Assembly: GCF_036924745.1 (NCBI RefSeq)
Contig: NZ_JAZHSD010000001.1
Coordinates: 5,704,001 to 5,768,000 of the forward strand
DNA length: 64,000 nt
Source: Bradyrhizobium sp. AZCC 1693
GTDB taxonomy: Bacteria; Pseudomonadota; Alphaproteobacteria; Rhizobiales; Xanthobacteraceae
Reading direction: 5' to 3'
Shown: in pieces, positions 18,557 to 28,253 of the stretch
Position numbering within the stretch: position 1 is the first letter of the stretch
Layout: each line of letters starts with the position of its first letter
Made by a program: the position numbers and the translations under genes
Notes under the pieces: generated by a model
Database searches by the model: none
What the model saw: the letters and a program-made list of their open reading frames with translations, nothing else
What the model was told of the DNA's origin: nothing

Positions 18557-18769
18557 ATGGCTGACCCGGACATCGTGGAGACTGCCGTCGCCCGGGCGTG
18601 GGGCGTCTACCTCCTGATCAACCGCGGCATCGATGAGAATGACGCACGGCGCGACAAGCTGAGGCTTTTCATTCGCAAGCGCTGGCAGGCGGGCGACAAC
18701 GAGACGGAGTTCCTGGCCGTCGAGGGTCTCAAATATCTCAAGAAGCTGGACGGGTCCCCGACCGGCTAG
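18557..18769 (+). CDS. Hypothetical protein, 70 residues
   Basis: A small soluble helical protein (MADPDIVETAVARAWGVYLL...) with a basic middle, RRDKLRLFIRKRW. A strong ribosome-binding site, GGAGGAGTG, precedes the ATG, and codon use is typical. No domain is recognised. It sits between a non-coding repeat region and a convergent LysR gene. Confidence 0.65.
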   Translation: MADPDIVETAVARAWGVYLLINRGIDENDARRDKLRLFIRKRWQAGDNETEFLAVEGLKYLKKLDGSPTG

Positions 18770-18829
18770 GTGGATGCCGCCGGTGGCTGGAGCATCGAGA
18801 GTATTTGCGGGAAAGAGTGGAAAATGACA

Positions 18830-19723
18830 TCAGCCCCGGTAACGCAGCGCCGCGATCAGCACGGCAAAGGCCGGAGTGAGCTGGCGGCGGCTCGGGTAAT
18901 AGAGGTGATAGCCTGAAAACGGCGCGCACCAGTCGGCCAGCACCTGGATCAGGCGGCCGTCGGCAAGGTGCGGCTGCACCTGGTCTTCAGGCAGATAGGC
19001 GAGACCGAGCCCGGCCAGCACCGCGTTCATCCGTAGCGCCATGTTGTTGAATACCAACTGGCCGTCGACCCGGACCCGCAGAGCGCGCCCGCGCTTCTCG
19101 AACTCCCAGGCGTAGATCCCGCCATAGGTCGGCAACCGGATATTGATGCAGCTATGGGCCACGAGGTCCTGCGGCCTGGCGGGCTTGGGGTGAACCGCGA
19201 AATAGCCGGGCGCGCCGACCACTGCCATCCGGAAATCCGGCCCGATCCGCACCGCGATCATGTCCTTTGCCACCTGCTCGCCGAGGCGAACGCCGGCGTC
19301 GTAACGCTCCGCGACGATGTCGGTGAAACCGTAGTCGATGTTCACCTCCACCTTGATGTCGGGATATCGGGGCAGCAGCTTTGCCAAAGCAGGCCAGAGG
19401 ATCGTTGCGGACGAATGCTCGGCTGCGGTGATGCGGAGTGTGCCGGCCGGCTTGTCTCGAAGCTCGGTCAGCGCGGAAAGTTCGGCGTCGATCTCCTCCA
19501 GCTTCGGCGCCACCGTCCGCAGCAGGCGCTCGCCCGCTTCCGTCGGGGCGACGCTGCGGGTGGTGCGGGTCAACAGCCGCAGGCCGAGCCGCTCTTCCAG
19601 TCCGCGGATCGTATGAGAGAGCGCGGACTGCGAAACATCGAGCTGCGCCGCCGCCCGGGTGAAGCTTCGCTCCCGCGCGACCACCAGGAAGGCCAGGAGA
19701 TCGTTGATGTTCTGCCGCGCCAT
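18830..19723 (-). CDS. LysR family transcriptional regulator
   Basis: A 297-residue LysR regulator with an N-terminal winged helix (LLAFLVVARERSFTRAAAQLDVSQSALSHTIRGLEERLG) and a two-lobe effector-binding domain. It is divergent from the PaoABC-type aldehyde oxidoreductase operon, with a 231-bp shared gap, so control of that operon is likely. LysR-type control beside such operons is common. The inducer is not deducible. Confidence 0.92.
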   Translation of the reverse strand: MARQNINDLLAFLVVARERSFTRAAAQLDVSQSALSHTIRGLEERLGLRLLTRTTRSVAPTEAGERLLRTVAPKLEEIDAELSALTELRDKPAGTLRITAAEHSSATILWPALAKLLPRYPDIKVEVNIDYGFTDIVAERYDAGVRLGEQVAKDMIAVRIGPDFRMAVVGAPGYFAVHPKPARPQDLVAHSCINIRLPTYGGIYAWEFEKRGRALRVRVDGQLVFNNMALRMNAVLAGLGLAYLPEDQVQPHLADGRLIQVLADWCAPFSGYHLYYPSRRQLTPAFAVLIAALRYRG

Positions 19724-19954
19724 TCATGAATCCATTTCATAAGTGCAAGCTGATTGTACCATCTAATCGAAGCCCTGTGCAGCCGTTAGCTTGTTTAGAC
19801 CGGCAAGCGCAGGTCCCCGGCACGGCTCTTTCAAACGTGAACGCCGGCGAGGAACAGCCGAAACGCGGCGCCGTTACGGATGCTTGAGGCGGACGCCGGT
19901 CGCGCCGCACATCGTCCGAACGAGCAGAAAACGACAGCAGAATGGGAACAAGAC

Positions 19955-20608
19955 ATGCAAGGTCCGAGCGACTTCGATCTATCGCGGCGGAAACTGTTGC
20001 TGGGAACCGCCGCATCGGTGGCCTTTAGCGCGGCGCCCCCGATGGCCAATGCGCAAACGCCTGCGGCTCCTGCGCAGGCCGCCGCCCAGGCTGTTTCGAT
20101 GTCGAAAGTGTCCTTCAGCGTGAATGGCAGGCCGCGCGAAGTCGCGCTCGACACGCGGACGACGCTGCTCGATGCGCTGCGCGAGCACCTGCATCTCACC
20201 GGCACCAAGAAAGGTTGCGACCACGGCCAATGCGGCGCCTGCACGGTCATCGTTGGCGGGCGGCGGATCAATTCGTGCCTGACCTTGGCGGTCATGCATG
20301 AGGGCGACGAGATCAAGACGATCGAGGGGCTGGGTACACCTGAAAACCTGCACCCGATGCAGGCCGCGTTCGTCAAGCACGACGGCTATCAATGCGGCTA
20401 TTGCACGCCCGGGCAGATCTGCTCGGCGGTTGCCGTGCTCGACGAGATCAAGGCCGGGATTCCGAGCCATGTCAGCGCCGATCTGAACGCAGCCCCGCAA
20501 CCGACCAATGCCGAACTCCGCGAGCGCATGAGCGGCAACATCTGCCGCTGTGGCGCCTATTCCAACATCGCCGAGGCGATATCAGAAGTGGCCGGGAGGC
20601 CCGCATGA
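19955..20608 (+). CDS. paoA: Aldehyde oxidoreductase, iron-sulfur subunit (PaoA/YagT type)
   Basis: A 217-residue [2Fe-2S] subunit of a periplasmic molybdenum aldehyde oxidoreductase. A twin-arginine signal ([12 protein letters not shown]) directs export. The plant-ferredoxin-like cluster motif is [15 protein letters not shown], and the second cluster domain has [10 protein letters not shown] and GNICRCGAY. The start at 19955 gives a proper Tat signal with GGGAA about 8 nt upstream. It overlaps paoB by four bases. Confidence 0.9.
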   Translation: MQGPSDFDLSRRKLLLGTAASVAFSAAPPMANAQTPAAPAQAAAQAVSMSKVSFSVNGRPREVALDTRTTLLDALREHLHLTGTKKGCDHGQCGACTVIVGGRRINSCLTLAVMHEGDEIKTIEGLGTPENLHPMQAAFVKHDGYQCGYCTPGQICSAVAVLDEIKAGIPSHVSADLNAAPQPTNAELRERMSGNICRCGAYSNIAEAISEVAGRPA

Positions 20609-21555
20609 GATCATTCACTTACGAGCGCGCCCGCAACCCAGCCGAGGCTGCAGCCTCCGCCATGCGCAGGCCGGACGCCAAATTCATTGCCGGCGGCACC
20701 AATCTGCTCGATCTGATGAAGCTCGAGATCGAGACGCCGGGCCATCTGATCGACGTCAACGGCCTCGCGCTCGACAAGATCGAGCCGACGGCGGAGGGCG
20801 GATTGCGGATCGGCGCGCTGGTACGCAATACCGATCTTGCCGCGGATAGAAGCGTGCGGCGCGATTATGCCGTGCTGTCGCGCGCGCTGCTGGCAGGCGC
20901 CTCCGGCCAGTTGCGCAACAAGGCGACGACGGCGGGCAATCTGCTGCAGCGGACGCGCTGCCCGTATTTTTATGACACCAACCAGCCCTGCAACAAACGC
21001 CGGCCCGGCAGCGGCTGCGCGGCGATCGGCGGGTTCAGCCGTCAGCATGCCGTGGTGGGCGCCAGCCAAGCCTGCATAGCGACCCATCCGAGCGACATGG
21101 CGGTGGCCATGCGCGTGCTCGATGCTGCGGTTGAAACCGTGCGGCCGGACGGTGCGACGCGAACGATCCCGATCGCCGAATTCCACCGCCTGCCCGGCGA
21201 CACGCCGCATATCGAAAGCACATTGCAGCCGGGCGAACTGATTACTACCGTGACGTTGCCAAAGCCCGTCGGCGGCAGGCAGGTCTACCGCAAGGTGCGC
21301 GACCGCGCCTCCTACGCCTTCGCGCTGGTCTCGGTTGCCGCGATCGTGCAGCGCGACGGCACCGGGCGCGTGGCGCTCGGCGGCGTTGCCCACAAGCCGT
21401 GGCGCGTCGAGGCTGCCGAAGCCCGGATGCCGCGCGGCGCCAAGGCGGTCGCCGCGCAATTGCTCGCCGATGCGAAGCCGACGCGCGAGAACGCATTCAA
21501 GCTGCCGCTGGTCGAGCGCACGCTCGGCGCGGTGCTGACCGAAGCCAAGGGTTGA
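20605..21555 (+). CDS. paoB: Aldehyde oxidoreductase, FAD-binding subunit (PaoB/YagS type)
   Basis: A 316-residue FAD subunit. FAD-binding stretches [14 protein letters not shown] and [13 protein letters not shown] are present. The cysteines in [15 protein letters not shown] and GSGCAA match the extra [4Fe-4S] cluster loop peculiar to the PaoB type. It passes electrons between the molybdenum and acceptor sites. It has no export signal and is presumably carried out as a complex with the Tat-bearing paoA product. Start overlaps the paoA stop. Confidence 0.9.
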   Translation: MRSFTYERARNPAEAAASAMRRPDAKFIAGGTNLLDLMKLEIETPGHLIDVNGLALDKIEPTAEGGLRIGALVRNTDLAADRSVRRDYAVLSRALLAGASGQLRNKATTAGNLLQRTRCPYFYDTNQPCNKRRPGSGCAAIGGFSRQHAVVGASQACIATHPSDMAVAMRVLDAAVETVRPDGATRTIPIAEFHRLPGDTPHIESTLQPGELITTVTLPKPVGGRQVYRKVRDRASYAFALVSVAAIVQRDGTGRVALGGVAHKPWRVEAAEARMPRGAKAVAAQLLADAKPTRENAFKLPLVERTLGAVLTEAKG

Positions 21556-21558
21556 ACC

Positions 21559-23763
21559 ATGAAATTCGATACCCCCGCCACGACCAATCCGATCGACCGG
21601 ATGAAGGTCGTCGGCAAAGCCTTCAGCCGCATCGACGGTCCGCTCAAGACCACCGGCACCGCGCCCTATGCCTATGAGCGCCACGATGTCGTGGCGAACC
21701 AGGCCTATGGTTATGTCGTCGGCTCCGCGATCGCCAAGGGACGGATCAAAAGCATCGACCTCGGTGCTGCCAGGGCCGCGCCCGGCGTGCTCGCCATCGT
21801 CACGGCCGACAACGCCGGCAAGCTCGACAAGGGTAAGCTCAACACGGCGACGCTGCTCGGCGGCCCCGAGATCCAGCATTATCACCAGGCCATCGCCGTC
21901 GTGGTCGCGGAAACCTTTGAACAGGCGCGCGCCGCCGCGCAACTGATCGACGTCGATTACGTCAGGGAGCAGGGCGCATTCGATCTCGCTTCGCTGCTGG
22001 ATAAGGCAAAGCCAAGTCCGATCACCTTTGGCTCCGGCGACACGACGGTCGGCGACTTCGCCGCCGCCTTTGCGGCCGCGCCGGTCCGGCTCGATGCGCG
22101 CTTCACGACACCCGATGAAGCGCACGCCATGATGGAGCCTCACGCGACGATCGCCGCATGGGAGGGCGACAAGCTCACGCTATGGACCTCGAACCAGATG
22201 ATCGCCTGGAACAAGGCGGAGATGGCCAAAATTCTCGGCATGCGGGCGGAGAACGTCCGTCTCGATTCGCCGTTCATCGGCGGCGGATTCGGCGGCAAGC
22301 TGTTTCCGCGCGCCGATGCGCTGCTGGCGGCGCTGGGCGCCCGCGCCGCGAAACGGCCGGTGAAGGTGGCGCTGCAGCGTCCGCTGATGTTCAACAACAC
22401 CACGCACCGCCCGGCCACAATCCAGCGCATCCGCATCGGGGCGACGCGGGACGGCAAGATCACGGCGATCGGCCATGAAAGCTGGTCGGGCGATCTGCCG
22501 GGCGGCAAGGCCGATGGCGCCGTCGCCCAGACGCGGCTGCTCTATGCCGGCGCACACCGCATGACCGCCACGCGGCTCGCGACGCTCGATCTGGCCGAAG
22601 GCAATGCCATGCGCGCGCCGGGCGAGGCGACGGGCATGATGGCGCTGGAGATCGCCGTCGATGAAATGGCCGAGAAGCTCGGCATGGATCCGATCGAGTT
22701 TCGGATCGTCAACGATACCCAGGTCGATCCGGAAAAGCCGGAGCGGCGGTTCTCGCAGCGTCAGCTCACCGAGTGCCTGCGTACGGGCGCCGAGCGCTTC
22801 GGCTGGAGCCAGCGCAATCCGCAGCCGGGCAGGGTCCGCGACGGGCGCTGGCTGGTCGGCATCGGCGCCGCCGCGGCGTTCCGCAACAATCTGCTGACGA
22901 AGTCTGCCGCGCGTGTGCGGCTCGACAAGAGCGGCGTCGTGACCGTCGAAACCGACATGACCGACATCGGCACTGGCAGCTACACCATCATCGCGCAGAC
23001 CGCGGCCGAGATGATGGGCGTGCCGCTCGAAAAGGTGAGGGTGCGCCTGGGCGACTCGGCCTTCCCGGTGTCATCAGGTTCCGGCGGGCAATGGGGCGGC
23101 AACAATTCGACTGCGGGCGTCTATGCCGCCTGCGTCAAGCTGCGCGAGGAGGTCGCGCAGACGCTCGGCTTCAACTCCGCTGAAGCGGAGTTCGCCGACG
23201 GCGTGGTCCGCTCGGGCAATCGCAGCGTGCCGCTGGCGCTGGCTGCGGCCGATGGCGGCCTCAGCGCCGAAGACGAAATCGAGTACGGCGATCTCGCCAG
23301 GAAGTACCAGCAATCGACCTTCGGCGCGCACTTCGTCGAAGTCGGCGTCGATACCGCGACCGCCGAAATCCGCGTGCGCCGAATGCTAGCGGTATGCGCC
23401 GCCGGTCGCATCCTCAATCCCAAGACCGCCCGCAGCCAGGTGATCGGCGCGATGACCATGGGCGTGGGTGCTGCGCTGATGGAAGAACTCGTGGTCGACA
23501 AGCGCGCCGGCTTCTTCGTCAACCATGACCTCGCCGGCTACGAGGTGCCGGTCCATGCCGACATTCCACATCAGGACATGTTCTTCCTCGACGAGACCGA
23601 TCCGATGTCGTCGCCGATGAAAGCCAAGGGCGTCGCCGAGCTCGGCATCTGCGGCGTGGCGGCAGCCGTTGCCAACGCGGTCTACAACGCGACCGGCGTG
23701 CGCATCCGCGACTATCCGATCACGCTCGACAAGCTGCTGGAGCAAATGCCGGACGTGGGTTAA
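21559..23763 (+). CDS. paoC: Aldehyde oxidoreductase, molybdenum cofactor subunit (PaoC/YagR type)
   Basis: A 734-residue catalytic subunit of the xanthine oxidase superfamily, oxidising aldehydes to acids. The molybdopterin-binding loops [11 protein letters not shown] and MRAPGEATG are present, and the catalytic glutamate is in [10 protein letters not shown] near the C-terminus. Length matches YagR. It follows paoB by 3 bp. The usual maturation partner paoD (XdhC-like) is not in the window. Confidence 0.92.
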   Translation: MKFDTPATTNPIDRMKVVGKAFSRIDGPLKTTGTAPYAYERHDVVANQAYGYVVGSAIAKGRIKSIDLGAARAAPGVLAIVTADNAGKLDKGKLNTATLLGGPEIQHYHQAIAVVVAETFEQARAAAQLIDVDYVREQGAFDLASLLDKAKPSPITFGSGDTTVGDFAAAFAAAPVRLDARFTTPDEAHAMMEPHATIAAWEGDKLTLWTSNQMIAWNKAEMAKILGMRAENVRLDSPFIGGGFGGKLFPRADALLAALGARAAKRPVKVALQRPLMFNNTTHRPATIQRIRIGATRDGKITAIGHESWSGDLPGGKADGAVAQTRLLYAGAHRMTATRLATLDLAEGNAMRAPGEATGMMALEIAVDEMAEKLGMDPIEFRIVNDTQVDPEKPERRFSQRQLTECLRTGAERFGWSQRNPQPGRVRDGRWLVGIGAAAAFRNNLLTKSAARVRLDKSGVVTVETDMTDIGTGSYTIIAQTAAEMMGVPLEKVRVRLGDSAFPVSSGSGGQWGGNNSTAGVYAACVKLREEVAQTLGFNSAEAEFADGVVRSGNRSVPLALAAADGGLSAEDEIEYGDLARKYQQSTFGAHFVEVGVDTATAEIRVRRMLAVCAAGRILNPKTARSQVIGAMTMGVGAALMEELVVDKRAGFFVNHDLAGYEVPVHADIPHQDMFFLDETDPMSSPMKAKGVAELGICGVAAAVANAVYNATGVRIRDYPITLDKLLEQMPDVG

Positions 23764-23813
23764 GCGCGGCCCGTATCGCGAAGCGCGACGCACGCGTCTA
23801 CAGGGGAAATACC

Positions 23814-24305
23814 ATGTTCACGCGAAGACGCCTGCTCGCCACCACCGGCCTCGTGGTGCTGGCAGCAGGAACCACGCCGGCTGTCCCGGCCAAGCCAAGG
23901 AACGGAACGATGGACATCAAGCGAAGCGGCTTGCAGCCCTCCGGCAAGGGGCCTGCGGAATATTTTACGGGCAGCGTGCGTGTCGATCCGCTGATGCAGG
24001 CTCCCGATCCCGCGCGCGTCGCCGGCGCCAGCGTCACCTTCGAACCCGGCGCGCGGACCGCATGGCACACCCATCCTTTGGGCCAGACCCTGATCGTCAC
24101 CTCCGGCCGCGGCTGGGTGCAAGTCTGGGGCGGGCGCGTCGAGGAAATTCACCCGGGCGACGTCGTCTGGTTTCCGCCGGGCGAAAAGCACTGGCATGGC
24201 GCGACGCCGACCACGGCGATGACGCACATCGCCATCCAGGAACGGCTCGACGGCCAAGCCGTCGACTGGATGGAAAAGGTCAGCGACGAACAATACCGGG
24301 CTTGA
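23814..24305 (+). CDS. Exported cupin domain protein
   Basis: A 163-residue protein with a twin-arginine-like signal ([18 protein letters not shown]) and a small cupin barrel. Metal ligands are in WHTHPLGQ and KHWHGA, with [10 protein letters not shown] between. The family includes mandelonitrile-lyase-like and carboxymuconolactone-associated cupins. It is 50 bp after paoC and probably in the same operon, acting in the periplasm on a related compound. Exact activity is unknown. Confidence 0.82.
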   Translation: MFTRRRLLATTGLVVLAAGTTPAVPAKPRNGTMDIKRSGLQPSGKGPAEYFTGSVRVDPLMQAPDPARVAGASVTFEPGARTAWHTHPLGQTLIVTSGRGWVQVWGGRVEEIHPGDVVWFPPGEKHWHGATPTTAMTHIAIQERLDGQAVDWMEKVSDEQYRA

Positions 24306-24488
24306 CGAAGCGCGGTTGTCTTGAGGGTTTGATCGGTGCGGTTGATGGGATGTCCGCTATGGCCCGATCGCGATCAAATTCCGCATCGCAACGAAATGAC
24401 GCAATGTGCCAATAGGGGCGACACGTTCCGTGTTGGCGTATAAGAGGAAGAAGCTGCCAACCTACGTCCCTCTATTGGGTATGCGCAC

Positions 24489-25196
24489 ATGACCGATCAG
24501 GAAAAGAAGCTGAGAACTGTACATATTGAGCTCGCCCGGGACCGGTCTCCACCATGGTCGCCCATGCTCGACGGACACGCATACCGTTCAAACTTTCAGT
24601 CCGAACTTCATCAAGAAGCGATACTTCTTCTTCGCGCTAACGGAATTGAATCTGAAAGCTCATCACGGTCGGACGACGTGAAGATAGCATTCGGGCGCTA
24701 TACGCTTTCGATTTACGGGGATGGAGCAAATGTCCATGGCATCCCGAACCTCGACACGTACTTCAAAGTAGAAAATTTTGCCCACCTCGATCATCTGAAA
24801 AAATCTGTGCTGCGCCTTCTGACCACGCTGCTGAATATGGATCAAATCGGTCGTGCCCCGTTCGAGGACGCTATTAAGGCCGCAGTGCAGAAACGGATTG
24901 GCTCGCCGATCAAAATCTACAACTCGAAGGCAACCCCCAATGGGGTATTTTTATTCGAGCGTCTTCAGGAAAACGACGCACAATCGACAAACTGGCAGGA
25001 GGTTGCTGTCGAACTCGCTCGTGTCACCGACGTGGCGGTGCTTTCCATCTTTCACTCTTGGGCGGTCGAAAACTCCAGTATCGACCTCACCGTTGTCGCG
25101 TTTTATTTCCCCGGTCTTACGGAGGGCTATTGGAACGACAGCCGAAACCTGATCGAACCCGTCGACCCGAGTGGAAATATCTTCGAGGAGAAATAA
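24489..25196 (+). CDS. Hypothetical protein of A/T-richer composition, 235 residues
   Basis: I do not recognise this protein. It is soluble, with no signal or membrane segment. Visible stretches include KIAFGRYTLSIYGDGANVHG and a C-terminal half resembling an alpha/beta domain, ending VDPSGNIFEEK. Its base composition is visibly less G/C-rich than its neighbours and its codon use is less biased, which suggests recent acquisition. A flanking mobile gene is not seen. The gap before it (24306-24488) holds no gene. Confidence 0.65.
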   Translation: MTDQEKKLRTVHIELARDRSPPWSPMLDGHAYRSNFQSELHQEAILLLRANGIESESSSRSDDVKIAFGRYTLSIYGDGANVHGIPNLDTYFKVENFAHLDHLKKSVLRLLTTLLNMDQIGRAPFEDAIKAAVQKRIGSPIKIYNSKATPNGVFLFERLQENDAQSTNWQEVAVELARVTDVAVLSIFHSWAVENSSIDLTVVAFYFPGLTEGYWNDSRNLIEPVDPSGNIFEEK

Positions 25197-25358
25197 TACT
25201 CACGGTGGCGAAAAACGAATTTGCAAGCCAATGTCCGCAATGGGTTGCCAGAAGGCGACATCGCGTCCGATCCCGCATGGCGGGAATATGGCGGTGGATG
25301 AAGATTGTTCATCGAAGCGAACGCTCGAATCGGATCAAAAACGCGCTAAAGTGGTGCC

Positions 25359-26630
25359 ATGGAGAATCCCCCGCGTCCCCTGCCGTTCTCGGCATTCGAA
25401 TGGCTGCTGTCCGGGCGTTACTTGCGGGCGCGTCGCAAGGAAGGCTTCATCTCCGTCATTGCCGGCTTCTCGTTCCTCGGCATCATGCTCGGCGTTGCGA
25501 CGCTGATTATCGTGATGGCCGTCATGAACGGCTTTCGCAAGGAATTGATCGACAAGATCGTCGGCATGAACGGCCATCTTCTGGTGCAGCCGATCGAGTC
25601 GCCGCTGACGGATTGGCAGGACGTCACTGATCGGATCAGTCAGGTTCCGGGCATACGGCTTGCCGTTCCCGTGGTGGACGGTCCGGCGCTGGCATCGTCG
25701 GCGCACAACGCCTCCGGCGTGCTCGTTCGCGGCATTCGCGCCGATGATCTCAACAAGCTTGCCTCGATCGCCGACAACATCCAGCAGGGTTCGCTGGACA
25801 CATTTGAGCAGGGGCAAGGGGTCGCCATTGGACGCAGGCTCGCCGATCAATTGTCGCTGCGTGCCGGCGACAACATCACGCTGGTCGCGCCTGGCGGCGC
25901 CGTGACGTCGAAGGGCATTGCGCCTCGCATCAAGCCTTACAAGGTTGCGGCGGTGTTCAGCATCGACATGTCGGAATATGATTCCGTGATGGTTTTTCTG
26001 CCGCTCGCCGAGGCGCAGGCCTATTTCAAGCGCGCCGATGACGTGAGCGCCATCGAAATATTCATCGAAGCCAGTCCCGACAGGGTCGACGCCTTCCGAA
26101 GGCCGGTGGCGGATGCCGCCGGCCGGCCGGTGTTCCTGGTCGACTGGCGACGGCGGACCTCGGCCTTTTTCGCCGCGCTTCAGGTCGAGCGCAACGTCAT
26201 GTTTCTGATCCTGACCCTGATCGTGCTGGTCGCCGCGCTGAATATCGTCTCGGGGCTGATCATGCTCGTGAAGGACAAGGGCAGCGATATCGCCATTCTG
26301 CGCACGATAGGCGCCTCGCGAGGCGCAATCATGCGGGTGTTTCTGATCGCGGGTGCGGCCATCGGCGTGATCGGCACGCTGACCGGATTGCTTGTCGGCA
26401 TGCTGGTTTGCCTGAACATCGAATCGATCCGGCAATTCGTGTCCTGGCTCACCAACACCGAATTGTTTCCGCCAAAACTCTATTTTCTGTCGAAGCTGCC
26501 GGCGGAGATTGATTTTGGCGAGACCGCCGCCGTCGTGGCCATGGCGCTGACGCTGTCATTCCTCGCGACGCTCTATCCATCGTGGCGCGCCGCGCGGCTC
26601 GATCCGGTCGACGCGCTTCGATATGGGTAG
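25359..26630 (+). CDS. lolC: LolC/LolE-type lipoprotein-releasing ABC permease
   Basis: A 423-residue inner-membrane permease with four helices (about 28-52, 278-302, 322-350 and 382-405) and a large periplasmic loop, the MacB/FtsX-like topology of LolC/E. The start SGRYLRARRKEGFISVIAGFSFLGIMLGVATLIIVMAVMNGF is characteristic. It would move outer-membrane lipoproteins to LolA. The ATPase LolD, normally next to it, is absent, so this may be a paralogue or use a distant ATPase; symbol given on family resemblance. Confidence 0.85.
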   Translation: MENPPRPLPFSAFEWLLSGRYLRARRKEGFISVIAGFSFLGIMLGVATLIIVMAVMNGFRKELIDKIVGMNGHLLVQPIESPLTDWQDVTDRISQVPGIRLAVPVVDGPALASSAHNASGVLVRGIRADDLNKLASIADNIQQGSLDTFEQGQGVAIGRRLADQLSLRAGDNITLVAPGGAVTSKGIAPRIKPYKVAAVFSIDMSEYDSVMVFLPLAEAQAYFKRADDVSAIEIFIEASPDRVDAFRRPVADAAGRPVFLVDWRRRTSAFFAALQVERNVMFLILTLIVLVAALNIVSGLIMLVKDKGSDIAILRTIGASRGAIMRVFLIAGAAIGVIGTLTGLLVGMLVCLNIESIRQFVSWLTNTELFPPKLYFLSKLPAEIDFGETAAVVAMALTLSFLATLYPSWRAARLDPVDALRYG

Positions 26631-26644
26631 TCGGACGGTCCATC

Positions 26645-26680
26645 GTCGTCCCTGCGAACGCATGCTTTCGCAGGGACGAC
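26645..26680. repeat. Palindromic repeat, perfect 14-bp arms
   Basis: GTCGTCCCTGCGAA (26645-26658) and TTCGCAGGGACGAC (26667-26680) form a perfect inverted repeat 14 bp after the lolC-like stop. The same arm sequence recurs at 35045 and 35153, so this is a dispersed family; here it could also act as a terminator-like stem. Confidence 0.75.
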
Positions 26681-26834
26681 AGCGGCGAGACCCGGTCCCT
26701 CATCTTTTCGTCGTCGAGCCATTTCCCCTTCGCCCCAAAACGCTTTATGGTGCCGCTCGCTTCGCGTTTGGCGAAATCTAATACATGATCAATATCAAAG
26801 GCTTGGCATGGGGCTTGCGCCTTTGGAGGGTGGT

Positions 26835-28253
26835 TTGACGCGCTATATTTCGACGCGGGGGGAGGCCCCCGTCCTGGGTTTCTGCGATGTGATGCTGACC
26901 GGGCTTGCCCGCGACGGCGGCCTCTACGTGCCCGAGGTCTGGCCGCAGCTCTCGGCCGAGACCATCGCGGGATTTTTCGGCCGGCCCTATTGGGAAGTCG
27001 CGGTCGACGTCATCAAGCCGTTCACGGCGGGTGAAATCTCCGACGCCGATCTCGGGCGCATGGCGAACGAGGCCTACGCCACGTTCCGTCATCCAGCGGT
27101 GGTGCCGCTGAATCAGGTCGGTCCCAATCAATTCGTGCTGGAGCTGTTCCACGGCCCGACGCTGGCGTTCAAGGACGTCGCGATGCAGTTGATCTCGCGG
27201 CTGCTGGATCACGTGCTGGCCAAGCGCAACCAGCGCACCACCATCGTGGTCGCCACTTCAGGCGATACCGGCGGCGCCGCCGTCGATGCGTTCGCGGGTC
27301 TCGACAATGTCGATCTGGTCGTCCTGTTCCCGAACGGGCGCATCTCCGACGTGCAGCGGCGGATGATGACGACGACGGGCGCATCCAACGTGCATGCGCT
27401 CGCGATCGAAGGCACTTTTGACGATTGCCAGGCGATCGTGAAGGCGATGTTCAACCATCACGGCTTTCGCGACGCGGTCTCGCTGTCGGGCGTCAACTCG
27501 ATCAACTGGGCGCGGATCGTAGCCCAAGTCGTGTACTACTTCACGTCAGCGGTCGCGCTCGGCGCGCCTGCGCGCATGGTGGATTTCACCGTGCCGACAG
27601 GCAATTTCGGCGACATTTTTGCGGGCTACGTCGCCAAGAAAATGGGCCTGCCTGTCCGCTGGCTGCGGATCGCCTCCAACGTCAACGACATCCTGCCGCG
27701 CACGCTCAAGACCGGCATCTACGAGGTGCGCGAGGTTCATGCCTCGGCTTCGCCCTCGATGGACATTCAGATCTCCTCGAATTTCGAACGGCTCTTGTTC
27801 GAGGCGAGCCGCCGCGACGCCGACAGCGTTCGCCGGCTGATGGGCTCGCTGAAGCAGTCCGGACGCTTCGTGCTGCCGGATGCCATCCTGGCCGCGATCC
27901 GCGAGGAGTTCGATGCCGGCCGCGCCGACGAGACCGAGACGTCGGCGGCGATCCGCGCCGCCTGGCGCGAGGCCGGTTACCTCGTCGATCCCCATACCGC
28001 CGTCGCGCTGGCGGTGGCCGATCGAGACACCTCGGATTCAGGGATACCCAACATCGTGCTGTCGACCGCGCATCCGGCCAAGTTCCCCGACGCGGTGGAG
28101 GCCGCCTGCGGCGTGCGGCCGCAACTGCCGGCGTGGCTCGACGGTCTCATGACCAAATCCGAACACATCACGGTGATGAAAAACGATTCAGCCGAAGTGG
28201 AGCGATTCGTGCGCTCGGTGAGCCGTGCCGCGAAGCAGGGAGTTGCCGGATGA
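26835..28253 (+). CDS. thrC: Threonine synthase
   Basis: A 472-residue PLP enzyme converting O-phosphohomoserine to threonine. The PLP lysine is in HGPTLAFKDVAMQ, and the phosphate-binding and catalytic loops ATSGDTGGAA and PTGNFGDIFAGY are present. I start at TTG 26835 (MTRYISTRGEAPVLGF), preceded by GGAGGG at 4-nt spacing; ATG 26808 would add nine residues. It overlaps the M16 peptidase gene by four bases. Confidence 0.95.
   Translation: MTRYISTRGEAPVLGFCDVMLTGLARDGGLYVPEVWPQLSAETIAGFFGRPYWEVAVDVIKPFTAGEISDADLGRMANEAYATFRHPAVVPLNQVGPNQFVLELFHGPTLAFKDVAMQLISRLLDHVLAKRNQRTTIVVATSGDTGGAAVDAFAGLDNVDLVVLFPNGRISDVQRRMMTTTGASNVHALAIEGTFDDCQAIVKAMFNHHGFRDAVSLSGVNSINWARIVAQVVYYFTSAVALGAPARMVDFTVPTGNFGDIFAGYVAKKMGLPVRWLRIASNVNDILPRTLKTGIYEVREVHASASPSMDIQISSNFERLLFEASRRDADSVRRLMGSLKQSGRFVLPDAILAAIREEFDAGRADETETSAAIRAAWREAGYLVDPHTAVALAVADRDTSDSGIPNIVLSTAHPAKFPDAVEAACGVRPQLPAWLDGLMTKSEHITVMKNDSAEVERFVRSVSRAAKQGVAG

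Noticed and set aside
18286..18573. 95-codon minus-strand frame over the 21-bp tandem repeat
   Set aside because: It consists mostly of repeat-derived residues (GGIAREP) and overlaps the start region of the better-supported gene at 18557.
20611..22143. Minus-strand open frame across paoB and paoC
   Set aside because: It lies antisense to two clearly homologous subunits and resembles no family.
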